Assembly: GCF_032062135.1 (NCBI RefSeq)
Contig: NC_092862.1
Span: forward strand, 46,255,365 to 46,319,364
Direction: 5' to 3'
DNA: 64,000 bases
Source: Pyxicephalus adspersus
Taxonomy: Eukaryota; Chordata; Amphibia; Anura; Pyxicephalidae
The notes under the pieces are model-generated. The model had not been told where the DNA came from and did no database searches. It worked only from the letters and a program-made list of their open reading frames with translations. Position 1 is the stretch's first letter; each line of letters opens with the position of its first letter. Shown here piece by piece: positions 1 to 13,600 of this stretch. The translations under genes and the position numbers were made by a program.

Positions 1-1492
1 AATATAAATTTATTAAAAGCCCTCGATCTATGCTTAAAATGCACCCAGCGAGTCCTGGCCTTCTGTAATCTTTCTGGGGCTTGCTGTTCTCTTCAATGCC
101 CCCATTTTTCTTTCGTGTTCTTCCTCATGTCACCCGATCCTGCCCTGCGCTGGCTTAAAATCGATTGATGTGTCTTCCTCAAAATGTAAAAAAGAAAAGC
201 GCCAGTCTCACATAAGATCAAACATTTTTTTTACATTAGAAACAATAAAACATAAGAAAGTCCCCCTAAGCTTTATCTCAAGCATGCGCAGAAGGAGCAG
301 CCCTAACCCTTATGCCAAATGTGACCTAGGAGTCCCAGGAAGCTGCGAGTTTCCTTTTCAGTCTTTACCACTGTGGCAGCAAAGACGGAAGGGGGAATGA
401 CCAACTTCAAAAAATTACGTAGAAATTTCAGAACATGCATATTTATGTTTTAGTAGTCCAAAATCAAAACTAGAAGCAAAATGGACATATTAAAAAAAGA
501 ACAGCATCAGAAATGGTCCCTTATTGTTTAATGTGGTAACTACTCATTTGTGTTTTTTTTGCTTTCAGTTAGGACATTTCTTGTACTTTTGCTGCTGTTT
601 CTGATAATTCTGTGGCTAGGAATAAATAACTAATTCTTTCCTGACAATTTTAAACTGATACAGGTTAGGGACCTATTTAGATGCTTGTGTAGTATTAATA
701 CACATTTTTACATAGGAATCTCGCTGAGCCTGCAAGGATTGCCAACACCCAATAAAAGAACAAGACCATTTTTTCCTAATGCATTGCATTGCACTAGCGG
801 ACATTGCTGTGTCCGACAACACTATAGTATTGTCATGTGCTAAAATATAGGTGCTTTGTCTTAATATGGTGGGGTGCCATTCAAAGTGTTGGAAATTACC
901 ACAATGCAAACATCTAAATGAGCTCCTAAAACTTTTCACACAGATACTGCTTGTCTGTGTCGCCACTGGAGTGATTCACCTCTTCTATTTGTTCTGGTGA
1001 CAATTTCCAATAGGATTAAATGGGTCACCCTATGTTGTGGTAATTGGGATTTTTAGTAAACATATTCTAGTGGCAAACCAATTGTTGTCATTTAAAATAC
1101 ATATACCTGTGAGATTCACTTGCAGTGAATGTTTACTGATTTATAACTGGTGAGGGTTGATCCACAATTTTGCAATGAAGTTGTCTTCAAATAGGATGCA
1201 AAAGAAAATTTCTGCATTATAGATTCCTTTTTGGTGAGGGAAATTTCCTCTCACTTCCTGTTATGTCTCTTGGAAGTAAAGGGGAATCCCCCCAACAGGA
1301 CAGAGATGGACACAATTTACCTGATGAAACTAAACCCTCCTTACTCTGAACTAAGTAAAAAATGTGTCTTTACACTTTAAAAGGAAACACCAATATGATA
1401 AAATGAAAATGTTGCATTTCATGCATTTATATTGATGATTTTAATCTCCTAAATAAAACATGTATTTGTACTTAATGTTGTCTTCCTTTTAG
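1..1492 (+). other. EMILIN2 intron (upstream part)
   Basis: No exon could be recognised here; the earlier EMI exon and signal-peptide exon are not visible. Bases 1-400 are more GC-rich than the rest, and short stretches (CATGTCACCCGATC near 126, GCATGCGCAG near 283) loosely resemble the element at 43.7 kb, so an old repeat copy is possible but unproven. Confidence 0.6.
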
Positions 1493-1665
1493 TTATAGGG
1501 TGAGCTTCAGGCCGCGGTATGTGACATCCTATAAAGTGGTTACAGAGCTGGAGTGGAGGTGTTGTCCTGGATTTAAGGGTCACGATTGTAATGATGGTTC
1601 TCCAGACAAGACAAAACAGATTTCCATACAGACACCTCGACCAAACGAGGGAAAGAAAGAACGAG
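1493..1665 (+). CDS. EMILIN2: EMILIN2 exon: C-terminal half of the EMI domain
   Basis: The exon follows a pyrimidine-rich acceptor ending TTTTAG and ends ACGAG before GTGAGA. It starts with one base completing a split codon, then reads YRVSFRPRYVTSYK and LEWRCCPGFKGHDC, the classic end of an EMI domain with its CC pair and a third cysteine. The rest is a short charged linker. Translation stays open past the donor to 1742, but the donor matches consensus and the phase (1) fits the next exon exactly, giving an Asp codon across the junction. Confidence 0.95.
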
Positions 1666-4600
1666 GTGAGATCATATATGGTAACAAATCATTTTCTTTT
1701 ATTTTTCCAAATAACGTTTCTTATTTGGGAAGACAAGAATAATTAATGAAGCAATGCCACTTGGCCCATCTAGCAGCATGACACCAGAGTCTTTAGGATG
1801 GCATTCAGATCACCAGTGTAAGGGGAACATTCCTTTACTCACCATGTAATGTGTAGTGAACTGGTTTAGCAGGGGTTTTCTATGACCTGGAAATTATTTA
1901 AAGGGTTCCCCTGGGGTAAACAGAATTGAAAGTGACTGTTCTATTATATGAGCCCCCTCAAGTCTATGAACACAAAATATGTGATGATGATCCCTTCATT
2001 GGTTTGGGTTTAAAAAGGTTCTTGTGTCAGTAATGCTGAAATACTGTTACAAAATCTGGAAGAACATAGCAGTGTTTTTTTTACTATTGTCCATAGTCTA
2101 ATATAAGTCACAGCTTGCTTGTTGTATACAACAAAAAATTATTTTTTACATGTTGTACATTGATATCATACCTAAAGCTTAAAACATAGAATATGTTATG
2201 AACAAAAGGAAAAAAAAATGTTGTAATACTTTAAAACAAGGATGTGGTATATTGTGTCCTAGTAACTGCACTGTATTTTATCAAAATGTTTTTACGGCCC
2301 CACCTATTCAATACATCTGGCTGATTGTGGAAAGTTCCATGACAGCAAATAGCTTTCAGTTAAGACACATGAAATAGATCACATATTCTTATGTGACTTG
2401 TTAGAGGGACCCACCAAGTTTACTGATAGCATACTGTATAATCATATTAAAGGGATAGATAATTCCTATGAGAAATTATCTTTCCATGGTGAGAAAAATA
2501 ATATATGAGTCTGTAAACTGGTGAAAAAATGGGAATAAGAAGAAAAATGTGGAAGCAAGAAGTAATGATTACTTTATAATGTATATTATGCACTACGTAA
2601 AAACTGTTTTCCATGATGGTGCGAAGTTATTGTGTACATAAGTTGTATGCAAACAAACATTTTCTTACATAACAGGATCGTGTTGGGACGTTACAGGCAT
2701 ATATTCATTCACAATGCAATATGTATCTTGTGTTATTACAAATGTTTATTAAACAAATAAAAATATAAACACATTTACATGCTCCAATAATCAATCTATG
2801 GTTGTTACAATTAGGTTTTTAACAGTTCAATGCGTTTCTCGTAAACGCGTTAACGTGTTATGTAAAAAAAATTTTGTTTGCAAATTAAAATTAAGGGATG
2901 TGGCATGGGTTAAACAAGTTTGAAAAATTAGAGGAACGTCTTTCGGTTTTTACATAATTCCTGCTGATGTGTTATTTGCATAGTGGGGTTTTCCCTAGGT
3001 GCACTGTTTTGTTGCGCTCTTACCCTGTTGCAATTGTGGGTTTATTTAGAAAAATTCCTATCAAATATTTTGAAGGGGCTAGGGGTCAAACCACTAATAT
3101 TATTGGACCCTCCTACTCTAACTTCTTATTGCCATGTGTAGGAAACGTATCCCAAGTTGTCCCCTGCTGGACTACACAACATATCTATAGTTTAATTTCC
3201 TAAATTAGTGCAATTTTCCTCTAGGTTTGGTAGGTGTGTTCACCAAGCCCAAGAACAAACCGTTTTCTTTATTATTCTTCCATCTGCAGTGCATTCTCTT
3301 AAAAGCCACATTTCCATATAATTTTTTAAATTGCAAATAGTTCTATGTCACTGGATTCATTCAAAGTAATGTGTTTTTTTTATCTCCCCATGGAAATTAG
3401 TCATAAATATCTAATCAATAAAACTGATCATGTATTATATGCAAAAAACACATTTGTGAACTTTGTTTAATTCTTATTTGCACTAATTATTAAGCAAATT
3501 AACAGTATTAACAAAATGTTTAATATTTGTCCCTTTTTTTCTTTTATAGACCCAAATGGACAGCAACAAAAAGCCCCAGAGCCCAAGAAAGAGTTTCAAG
3601 AATTAAATGAAGCACAAGAGAAAAAAATTCAGAGCCTAGAGGAAGAAGTACTGCGACTTACGCAGACTATGATCGATCTACAAACATCTGTGTCAGGAGT
3701 GAATGAAAACCTAAAGATAACTGTTCAGGAAGACGTCAGTAAGTTCTTAAATTCATGGCTAAATAACCTGGCACCAACCGCTAGTGCCACTGGGGGTAAG
3801 ACAGAATACTATTTACCTGGATTCACTGGAAGTGCTGAGAAAGAGGAAGGAATGAAAGATATTGTTTCTGAACTAACAACTGCTCGAGAAGAACTACAGA
3901 CAAAATCTGAGCAAATCGAAGACCTGACTCGAAAAATCAATCTGTATGAGGAACGTTTAATTGAATTAGAGAGAATAACCCAGGAACCATCAGGAACGGC
4001 ATCTAGTGCTAATGTTCATCAGACAGACATTGATGACAAATTAGAAGACCTAAGAAACGAGATGATGGAGGGCATGGACCGTAAAATTGCTGATCTGAAA
4101 AATTCTTGTGAATATAAATTAGTTAACATTAAACAACAATGTGAAGAGAATGAGGACAGCTGTTCAGCAGTCAAAGAGTTAGTTCTAGAAAAAGAAACGG
4201 AACTGCAGAATGAAATAAACAAGTTGAAATCTCAGTTGCAAACTTTACCAAATGGCACCTCAGGTTGTTGTAAGAATTCTGATTTTGATGCCGCTCTTAA
4301 AGATCTCAATAAAAAAGTTGAAAGATTTGCAGATGCTCATCGAACCCTTAATGTCCGAATTGACAATGAAGTGCAACGTCTTAATTTCCCAAGCTCAGAT
4401 GAATCATGGAATGAAAGATTTATTGACTTGGAGTTTAAAATAAATGTCACAGAAAAAAACGCAGAGGAACACTGCTTTTATATTGAGGACACACTGAAAG
4501 GTTTAATCAATACTAGCGTAGAAGACCTACACAGTCTAATTGATGAAAAATTCCAAGCATTGGAGAATAGGCTGAATGAACTTGGCAATAATCGTGCTTC

Positions 4601-7600
4601 TCCTGATCCTAGCCATTCAATTTATGGTACTGTCGTACAAGACGTGGAAGGTTTGAAAGATGCTGTACAAAAGCTTGACACTGAGCTCAAAGCAGCATTG
4701 TTTGGCAAGAATGGTTACTTGAGTAACAAGGAAGGTGAAGGTGATAGTTATCAGGTCTTGGTTCAGACCCAGCTTGGCAATTCTCTTCTACTAAAGTCAC
4801 TGATTGATACAATGAATGAAAAATTTGAGCAGCTCCAGAACAAGACATCCGATCTGGAAGGCTTACAAAGTGAACTGGGCATGGTTAAATTTGACCTTTA
4901 CAGAATTGAAGACAGTGTCGATTTATTAAATGAAGGATTTAACTCCATGAAAGACCAGTTAAAGAATATGAACTCTACTGTTAAGAACACTCAGCTTGAT
5001 CTTTCTACAAGAGTAGATGTTGTTACAAAACGCCTTAACAATACCTCGGACACTTTTGTGAATGGCAAATGTTGTAGTGATTTGCAAGACAAGTTTGAAG
5101 TATTGAAGCGTGACTTAACTACTGACAAAGGCAAATGTACAGATAATACTCAGGGAATCCGAACAGAGATTGCAAATGTTGATGCCAGGGTTTCCAAGTT
5201 GGAAAATGTTTGTGGAAAGCTGGATACAATTTCTGGTAGTCTGCACCGTATTAAAGAAGGGCTTAACAAACATGTTACCAGTTTATGGAACTGTATACAG
5301 AACATCAATGGGACAATAAAGTCACATTCCAAGGACATTTATGGCCTTAAGAATTCAGTCCAGGTGTTCCAAACTCAGGTCACCAGGATCACTACTGATC
5401 TGCAGGATCTTATTAAGAATCAGCCTGGGGAAGGTAATGATTATCACCACTTGTTCATGACTGTGCACACACTTCTGTCAATATTGGCTTCTAGTAGCTA
5501 TCATTTTATCAGAAATGAACCTAGTTTATAATATGTCTGACCAGGGAACACAAAAACAAACAAATCCATTACATAAACTTTTTAGATCTCCTAGGTGCAA
5601 GATTGACTTATAAACATCCCGATCTCACCCCAATCCAACAAATTGGTTTCTACTCGGAAAAGATTGGTCTGTTTATTGGTACCCAAGGGGACCTGTTATC
5701 TGCATTAAATTTGTATATTTTTACGATTTTTTTGATTTCCTCCCTCTCCTCTCTCCTCTCCCTCCTCTTAAATATGTAGTACTAGGTTAATAGGCTTCTC
5801 CCACATAAAAACTGGTCTTACACAACGGGTCTGATTTATTAAGGCTCTCCAAGACTGGAATGGAACTCGTACAGGATTGAAAACATTTGCTAACAAATAA
5901 CTTTAAGAAATCCATTCCAGGTTTGGTGGATCACCCAGGTTCACTGATGAAAATGTATCCTCTCCAGCCTCTCTCAGGCGCAATGTTGGGGACCTCAGAC
6001 TATGACAATGGTAGGGACATTCAGTTTAGCTCCTCAGAGAGAAAGTTGGTGATGTGACATTGAAAATTGCTGTGCAATATGTCAATGCTATATAAATACA
6101 TGATAAACTCTGGATGAATATACCGATGCATTTGTGGACGTTAAATGTGTCCATAAATGTTGCATGTGTATATTTTAAACTTAGAATCCTATTTCCTAAT
6201 GGATATTTTTCATATTCCTTTATTGTTCACTCTTTTTCAAAGCCTTTTCAATGATATAACACTAATGGAATTTTTAGGACAGAGCAGCTGGCAGGAAAAT
6301 AGAAGTATTTTTTTGTTTCCACCCAATATTTTTTTTCTTGTGCCTATTTATACAGGCTTGGAATAATGCTTAAAAAGTGAGTATTTTAAAAAAAGTTCTC
6401 TAATGATTTACACATGTAAAAGAAAATGTTGGATTTGTATATTGCCTGAATGACTTTATATAGGCACAAATCTATTTCTTTTTTTTTTTTTTCAACTGAA
6501 TTTTTATTGAACATTTTCACATACAAAGACAACCAGGCTTATACAGCAAAACATCTCGTAAACACAGCATACAGGGTGATAGGTACATCCGATAATGGTA
6601 CATAAAACTCTGGCGTAAGTAACAGTAAAAAACAGTGGGCGTACTGTACCGGCCTATCAAACCCCATAGACTATAAAAATACGGAAACAGATAAACAACA
6701 GAAAACAAGAAATGAGTCAAAAAGAAAAAACGAAGCTAAGCCGAAGAATAGGAGGGGGGGGGGAGAGAAGTGGGGGATACAAACAAAGGTGGATAGGAAG
6801 CACAGTGGCGTCTGGAACCAGCGACATATTAAACCTGTAGACTGGTATAGTAGGCATCCCAAGGTTCCCATATCTGTTCAAATTTCGCAACCCTGTTTCG
6901 GAGGAGGGCAGTGAGGTACTCCATGAGGCGTATGTCTTGAATACGAGCATACAAATCCTCCATAGGGGGGCAGTCTGGATTTCCATTTGGTGGAGATTAG
7001 AGTACGAGCAGCCACTAAAATATGTGTAATAAGCTGACGGGTGGACTTGGGGAGGTCCATAAGGGGCAATCCCAGCAAGTGGTGGAGCAGGGCAAGGGGA
7101 AATCGTTGTTGAGTCACATCCCCAATTAGTGCATTGACTCTCCCCTAATAGCCCTGAATAAGGGGACAGGACCAAAAAATATGTTCCAGAGTCCCATAAT
7201 GGGACCCGCAGCGCCAGCAAGCCGGATCTACCTACGGAAACAGGCAATGTAACACCGCAGGCGTATGGTACCAGCGGAACAAAATCTTGTAAAAATTTTC
7301 TTTATAAAGCATACATATTGAGCTTTTATTTGCTGCTTCCCACAGTGTGGACCATGTATCCTGCTCCAGGGCACCGCCCAAAATACTCTCCCAGGTACTC
7401 ATGTATACAAATTTGCCAGATACCTCCCTTGCCGATTCCTGCAGAAGGCCATAAATGGAGGAAATGAGGCCCTTAGAAAATGGACCTTCAATGCAAATTC
7501 TCCCAAAAGGAGTTATTTCAGTGAATCTGGGCACAGAGTGGAGTGATTATATATAATGTCTAATCTGTAGGTAAGCAAAAAAGGATGTTTGAGAGGGATC

Positions 7601-10600
7601 AAATTTTTCCTGCAACTCCGAAAAGGAAAGCAATCTTTTTTCTACTGGATGTAATACATTTCGGAGATCAAAAAGACCCCGGTCTTGCCATGGCTGCCAC
7701 ATATTTCTAGCTAACCTGTCAGGTATCAGAGGGGTTCGTATGATGGATGTAAGCACAGAGCCCCGAGAGGAAAGATTGTACTTAGAATTATACGTTCTCC
7801 AGATATTTCTCATAAAAACCATCGGGGACAGCAAATCCCTCTTGGGCAGTAACCAGGAGGAGCTCCAAAGCATCACATTAGGATGAAGTGGGGAAATCCA
7901 AGCTTCCTCCAACTTCCGACATACACTGGGGGAGACCAACATAATCCATGAGGGTAAGTAGCGAAGATGCGTCGCCACATAGTATGTTATCAGGTCCGGA
8001 GCCCCCATACCTCCAAGTGCTTTAGGTGTACAAACCACCGACTTTGAAAGTCTGTGACGTTTGTGAGCCCAGATAAAGTTCAAAATGCTAGCTTGTAACT
8101 TCTTCAAGGTAGGGAGAGGGACCCGAACCAGGGGGGTTTCAAACAAATATAGGAGCTTGGGCAATAGCATCATCTTCACTGACGCAATTCTCCCCAAGAG
8201 CGACAATGAGTGTCCCTTCCATTTATTCAAGTAGGCATTTAGTTCCTGGAACAATGGGGGGAAGTTGCAAGTAGCACAAATCTATTTCTATGTGTATACA
8301 TGTGAAAGGAAAAGAAAGATACATTTCCTCATCTGTTACAAATGTGTTCCAGAGTTATTAGTTTAGAACAGTCACCACACATTGGAGGAAATGTATTTGA
8401 ATATCAGTTTATGTAAAATAAGTGTTTCTGTTTTCTCCTAAGGTACAGAGCCAAAACAAACTACACAAGGTAAAGTTACACCACCGCCACAACCAAGTGT
8501 AACTGAGAAACCCAGAGTTCCACAGCGGCCTGTAATCCCCCAGGTTCCAGTCATACCTTCAATCCCCGAACAACCTCAAAAACCTTTAGAACCACAACTA
8601 CCTCAAAAACCAACGGACACAAAACCAAAGCCACCATCATTCAAACCAGAGCCACCAAGCCCAACTGGTTCTGTTGTCATACCTCTGGGTCCTGGAAGAA
8701 ATGGCTTCATTATAGAACAAGGTCAAGCTGGCCCTCCAGGAAGAATCATCCAGTCTGGATCTGGAAAACCACAAGGTGCTGATGGACAGAAAGAAATGGA
8801 GATGTCTAAAGGCTTTGCTGGAGCACCAGGTAAATGAAACATACAATACAATCTGTATACTGTCCTTCTAAACACTTTGGACTGTGTAAAATATGTAATC
8901 AGATATATCCAATATAGCCCATGAAATTGTAACTGCTATATTTTATTTATCAGATCATGCAAGTAAAGTAAAGTAAACCATGCATTCATTTGGTTTTGGT
9001 CAAATAAAGAATTGGATCTGTGCATGGAAATATTTATGAGCAAGGAAGTCCTTAGTAGGTTGTTGGAGGAGTAGCAAGAGCAGTTGTGTTTATAAGTTCA
9101 GAGTTGGAAATGTAAGTACGACAAATTTCGGTATCTTGAATTCCATTGGCGAATGGAAGCCAGTGTAGGAATCTGCCGAGAGGAGCAATATTGCAGAGGC
9201 AAAAGTCCATGGGAACACAAGTTTATGGTTTATGGGTTTATGGGAACACAAGATAATAGGATGTCCCCAGTAGTTGAGTTGAGATAATAAAAATGCATAC
9301 AATGGGCCTGATTTAAAGTTCTCCTAGGCTGCTGGAGGATACAACTTTCATAAGTGAAGCTTGGTGATCCAGCAAACCTGGAATGGATCTGGTCCAGGAT
9401 TGAAAACATTTGCTAACAAATAGCAAATGACCTTTAAAAAAATCCACTCCGGGTTTTCTGGATCAACATTAATGAACACGTATCTTCTCCAGTCTTGGAG
9501 AGCTTTAATAAATCAGGCCCTATGGGTTTAGTTGTCTCTTTGCACACCATCACAATAGAGCTGTTTTCTTCACATTTGTCACAATGTGTCAATCTGCTTT
9601 TCTGGTAAAGGGTAATAAAACCAATAACAAAAACTGAATCTTACTAACATTTAGTAATAGTAGCTGCAGAAGTTCTTTTTTTTCAAAGCTGATCCTTTTG
9701 CTGCTGAAGTAAAAGTAAAGTGGCCTTGCAATGTTCAAGCACATAAAGAACATCACATACAAATTTTAGGATTTTCCAGCTATGTTCTGTAGACTACAAA
9801 TCCCTCACTCCTATATAATGAATATGAGGCGAGTTTGAAGTGTTTAAAGACAGTATGGTGAGTCAGCACTGTTACCCCAGGACAGAAAGTGTTACTGGAA
9901 AATCTGAAAATGTTACTTTGTCCTGAAACAATTTAGAACCCCAAATGACCCCGACATAAAAAGCATCAAAAGCATGATGAAAGCCTTTAATGTCAAGGAA
10001 TTGTTAGTGTGATGTGTAAGTATTGTGTACAAAGTGTGGTGGACCTGTTTATCTACACATAAAGCTAAGAACATTGTGAGAGTCTTATGTTTATTAAGTG
10101 GTCTAAATGGCTGTGCTTAGAAATGCTACACTTAAATTACTTGAACAGACATTATAATGACATATACTAATCTTATTGTTAGAAACATTAGAATCAGTTC
10201 ATATTCTGTTCCGTGCTTACTGTTTTTTCCCATGGTACATAATGAGTTTAAGGTTTTATTTGGTACATTCCCAGTAGTTCATTTATCAGTTACAAATGTC
10301 TTTTTTTTTTTTGTAGGATATCCCAAGCCAGCCAAAGAAACAAAAGGTAATTTGTGAATTTTTCTGTTTAGGCAAAGAGCTTTAAAGTTGACACAGTAAC
10401 TACTTTTATATTACCTTCCCTGGTCCCTCCTTTTACAGCTTATCAACTTTTCTATTTTCATTGCATACTTTCTTTTAGAAATAGGGATGTATTTTACAAT
10501 GCAGACATATATGGCTGTTAGAGGTGCTTTATATAAATTCCTGAAAACATGAGACTGCATAAGGGCGAAATCAGACCTGCTTCCGGATCGATCGATCGAT

Positions 10601-13600
10601 CCCAGGAGGTATCCCGCTGGCACCTTGCCAGATGATCCGTCATTGGCACCAAAGCATTGGCTAATAAATCGTCTGCACATTTGGCAGCTGGGGGGCAGTG
10701 AGCGGTACTGGTGCCACTGGTGAAGAGTTTTCTAACTTGCTGCAACTTTAATAAAAGTAAGCAAGGAGAGGAGTCAGTACAACTATGTAAGACTGAAGGT
10801 CAGGCTAGGGTTCAGCTTTAAATATAAAGTATACAGTTTTTGTTTTATGTTAAAAATATCAGCCACCATATTTAAGGGGCTGTACCCACCACCAAATAAT
10901 ATAACAACGTTTGTGATAATCTCAAGCAAAAAGGGAACCAGTATCTGAATTGAACCCTACACAAAATCACTAAGGTGCACATAAACCCTGGACAGACCAC
11001 CGGCATTAGTTAAAAATGACAAATTGTGCATGTGTACAGATAATTACACTACAGATAGTAACTGCACCATCTATCATGAAAAAAAAGCCTGCCCTGCAAG
11101 TTCCTATTATATTAGTTCTGTGTTAACTGTACTGAGCAAGTATTATGGAGTGTACAAACACATTCCATTCACTATACCTTTCATATTGCAAAATAGATCA
11201 TTGTGTTTAGCCTTTTAACATCACTTATCTGAAAACAAAAATATTTTTATATTGCTTTCCATATTAATGATATGATGTGTGTATATGTGTATGATGGGAT
11301 TGTATTTCATATTTGTAATAAGGAGTTGCTGCACTGCAATTCAATAAGATGTGAGTGAATATGTAAATTTTGTCTGTTATTTGAAAAACTTTTACTAATT
11401 TTAAAGTAACACATTGCTAAAACAGGTGTACAAAGCAATTTCAGTAATGCCAAATGTATGAAATATAACTTTTGTTATTCTTTTTTCAGAATCGTTAACA
11501 ATATCCGTCTTTCCAGAATCTATAGGTAACATTATCATATTTTACCTTTTTAATACATATCCTATTTTAGGTTCGTATAAAAGATGCATAAACAACTGTA
11601 ATTCTTTTTTATCAGATTTTAGCACATATCATGTATATGTCTATGTATGCAAGAGGCAAATACCATTTCCTTTTCTAAATCCAATAAAGTGTGCACATAT
11701 AATGGGGCAGATTTTTTTTAAAGCTTTCCAAGACTGGAGAGGATAAACTATAATTATAACATGGGTGATTCAGCAAACCTGGAGTGGGTTTCTTAAAAAT
11801 CATTTGCTATTTGTTGGCAACTTTTTTCAATTCTGGTCCAGATCCATTGAAGGTTTGCCGGATGACACAGGTGTACTTATAATAACCTGTGTTCTATGTC
11901 CATTCACTTTATTAAATCAGGGCCTTGTTACACTTGAACTTCTTTAGTTTACTAATGCTTACTAAGTCGCTAATGTTTGCATTAGTTTGTTTTTTATTTT
12001 GTTGTTTACCTTTTTCTTTACATCTGGTCCGCAGAACCCTTAGCATTTCTGCCAACTTTATATGTTCCATTTGATGTTAATAAAACCATGTTTAGGCTGC
12101 TTCTGGTAGATTCTGGCATTTTCATTAGGATGTCTTGCATCTTTAGATGCTTTCCCTCAGTCTTCATTTTTCTGCAGTGTAAGCAAGAACCCCACACATA
12201 CGAAAGGATGCAAAAGATGCCCTGCTTTACACCGTAATTTATCTGTTAGTCGGTGAACAGCAGGGACTCAATGAATATCAAATAATTACATAACAATTTC
12301 TTATTTTTATGATTCTTTCTTTACATTCACATTTCAATCATCAGATTTTGTCAATTTATAAAATAATGTGCACAATCATGTTTAATGTAAAACTGTACAA
12401 TAATGGGGATTAGTTTGTAATTTATGTACTGATTTTGTTTCATTTGATTTCTGCTAGGAGTTACTGCTACTGCAGCGATCATATCCTTTTCTGCTGGAAT
12501 AACTAAGCACTCCTTTGATGTTGGACTCATTCCCTTTAACCACGTGTTGGTTAATGATGGGGATCATTATAACCCAACAACAGGTAACATGTTTTTATTT
12601 GTCTACTTCTACCTAACAAATTTTATTTTATAGAGGATACAAACTATTTCTTTTTATCTAAAAACAAGAACAAGATCACTCATGTTTTCCTATTTGGTTC
12701 TAATAAAAGGAATGTATAGTCCTTTCATTTTTTTACATGTGATTGTTCAAGAGATCAGCAAGATGTAAAACATTTTCTTTGTCTGGTTTAAACACCTAAA
12801 ACAATATCTTGTCTTAAAATGGGGACAAAATTACTGTGGTAACTTTAGTGGTACGCTGTGGAAGAAAGTTTTCAAGGTCTTCTGTTAAAATGCCAAATGC
12901 AAAGATCCTAGAACATTGATTTTTCACATTCTGGGCATTATGTGTAATAGACAACATTTGACAATAATTACGTTGCGGGTAAGGAAACTCTCCCAATTCT
13001 GAATAATGTCTCAGTTAGAAGCTGATTCAAATCTTTCTGTTCATATACTGTATGCAGTCATCATTTCATTATGCCTACTTTTCTTGTGATGGTCTGGGCT
13101 CATGGGCTTGGTGCCATGGTTTGTTCAGATTTAGATGGACCGGTCCCAACATCTGAATCAGCTGGTGAATTATTCATTTTTTATAATGTATTAGAATTGA
13201 ACAAGTGCCAATATCTTTAGTTAAATCGTTGCTTGCAATTTTTTAGGTCAAGTATGTATAATGCTATTATTTTACTTACTAAGTTGCAACATGAATCCTA
13301 TGAAATTGCACATTTATTTCTTACTGTTCTACATTTTATTGACTCAAAGCTTGTTAAACATTACAAGCTTCAACCCCAGCATTGCTCAACAATAATCCTA
13401 ACTAGCCTTAGACTTCTAGTAGCCAGGGAACACATGTAGCCTTTAATGTCACATTTATGGAACACATTAGGTCTATGGTTTCTTCCACATGGCTTTAATG
13501 ACAACAAAATGCTTGTGAGTGGTTAGGGGCTGCAGATAATCCTGATCATAAATCACCATTTTGCTGCTTTTTTTTTTTGGCATGCATTCATGTGTTTGGT

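Larger units (their letters stand above)
5434..8442 (+). other. EMILIN2 intron between coiled-coil and proline-rich exons, carrying repeats
   Basis: A 3.0-kb intron. Contents in order: a truncated foldback MITE (about 5827-5978), a LINE-like 3' tail (about 5980-6110), and an antisense L1-like insertion (6480-8273) that makes up more than half of the intron. Confidence 0.85.
10347..12457 (+). other. EMILIN2 introns around the 36-nt mini-exon
   Basis: Apart from the mini-exon at 11490-11525 this stretch is non-coding. At 10583-10600 there is a (GATC)n run inside a GC-richer block (about 10500-10745). A foldback MITE sits at 11704-11924. Confidence 0.7.

Noticed and set aside
8470..8476. Possible splice donor GTAAAG shortening the proline-rich exon
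   Set aside because: Reading through keeps frame for another 350 nt and gives EMILIN2-like proline-rich sequence ending at a good donor.
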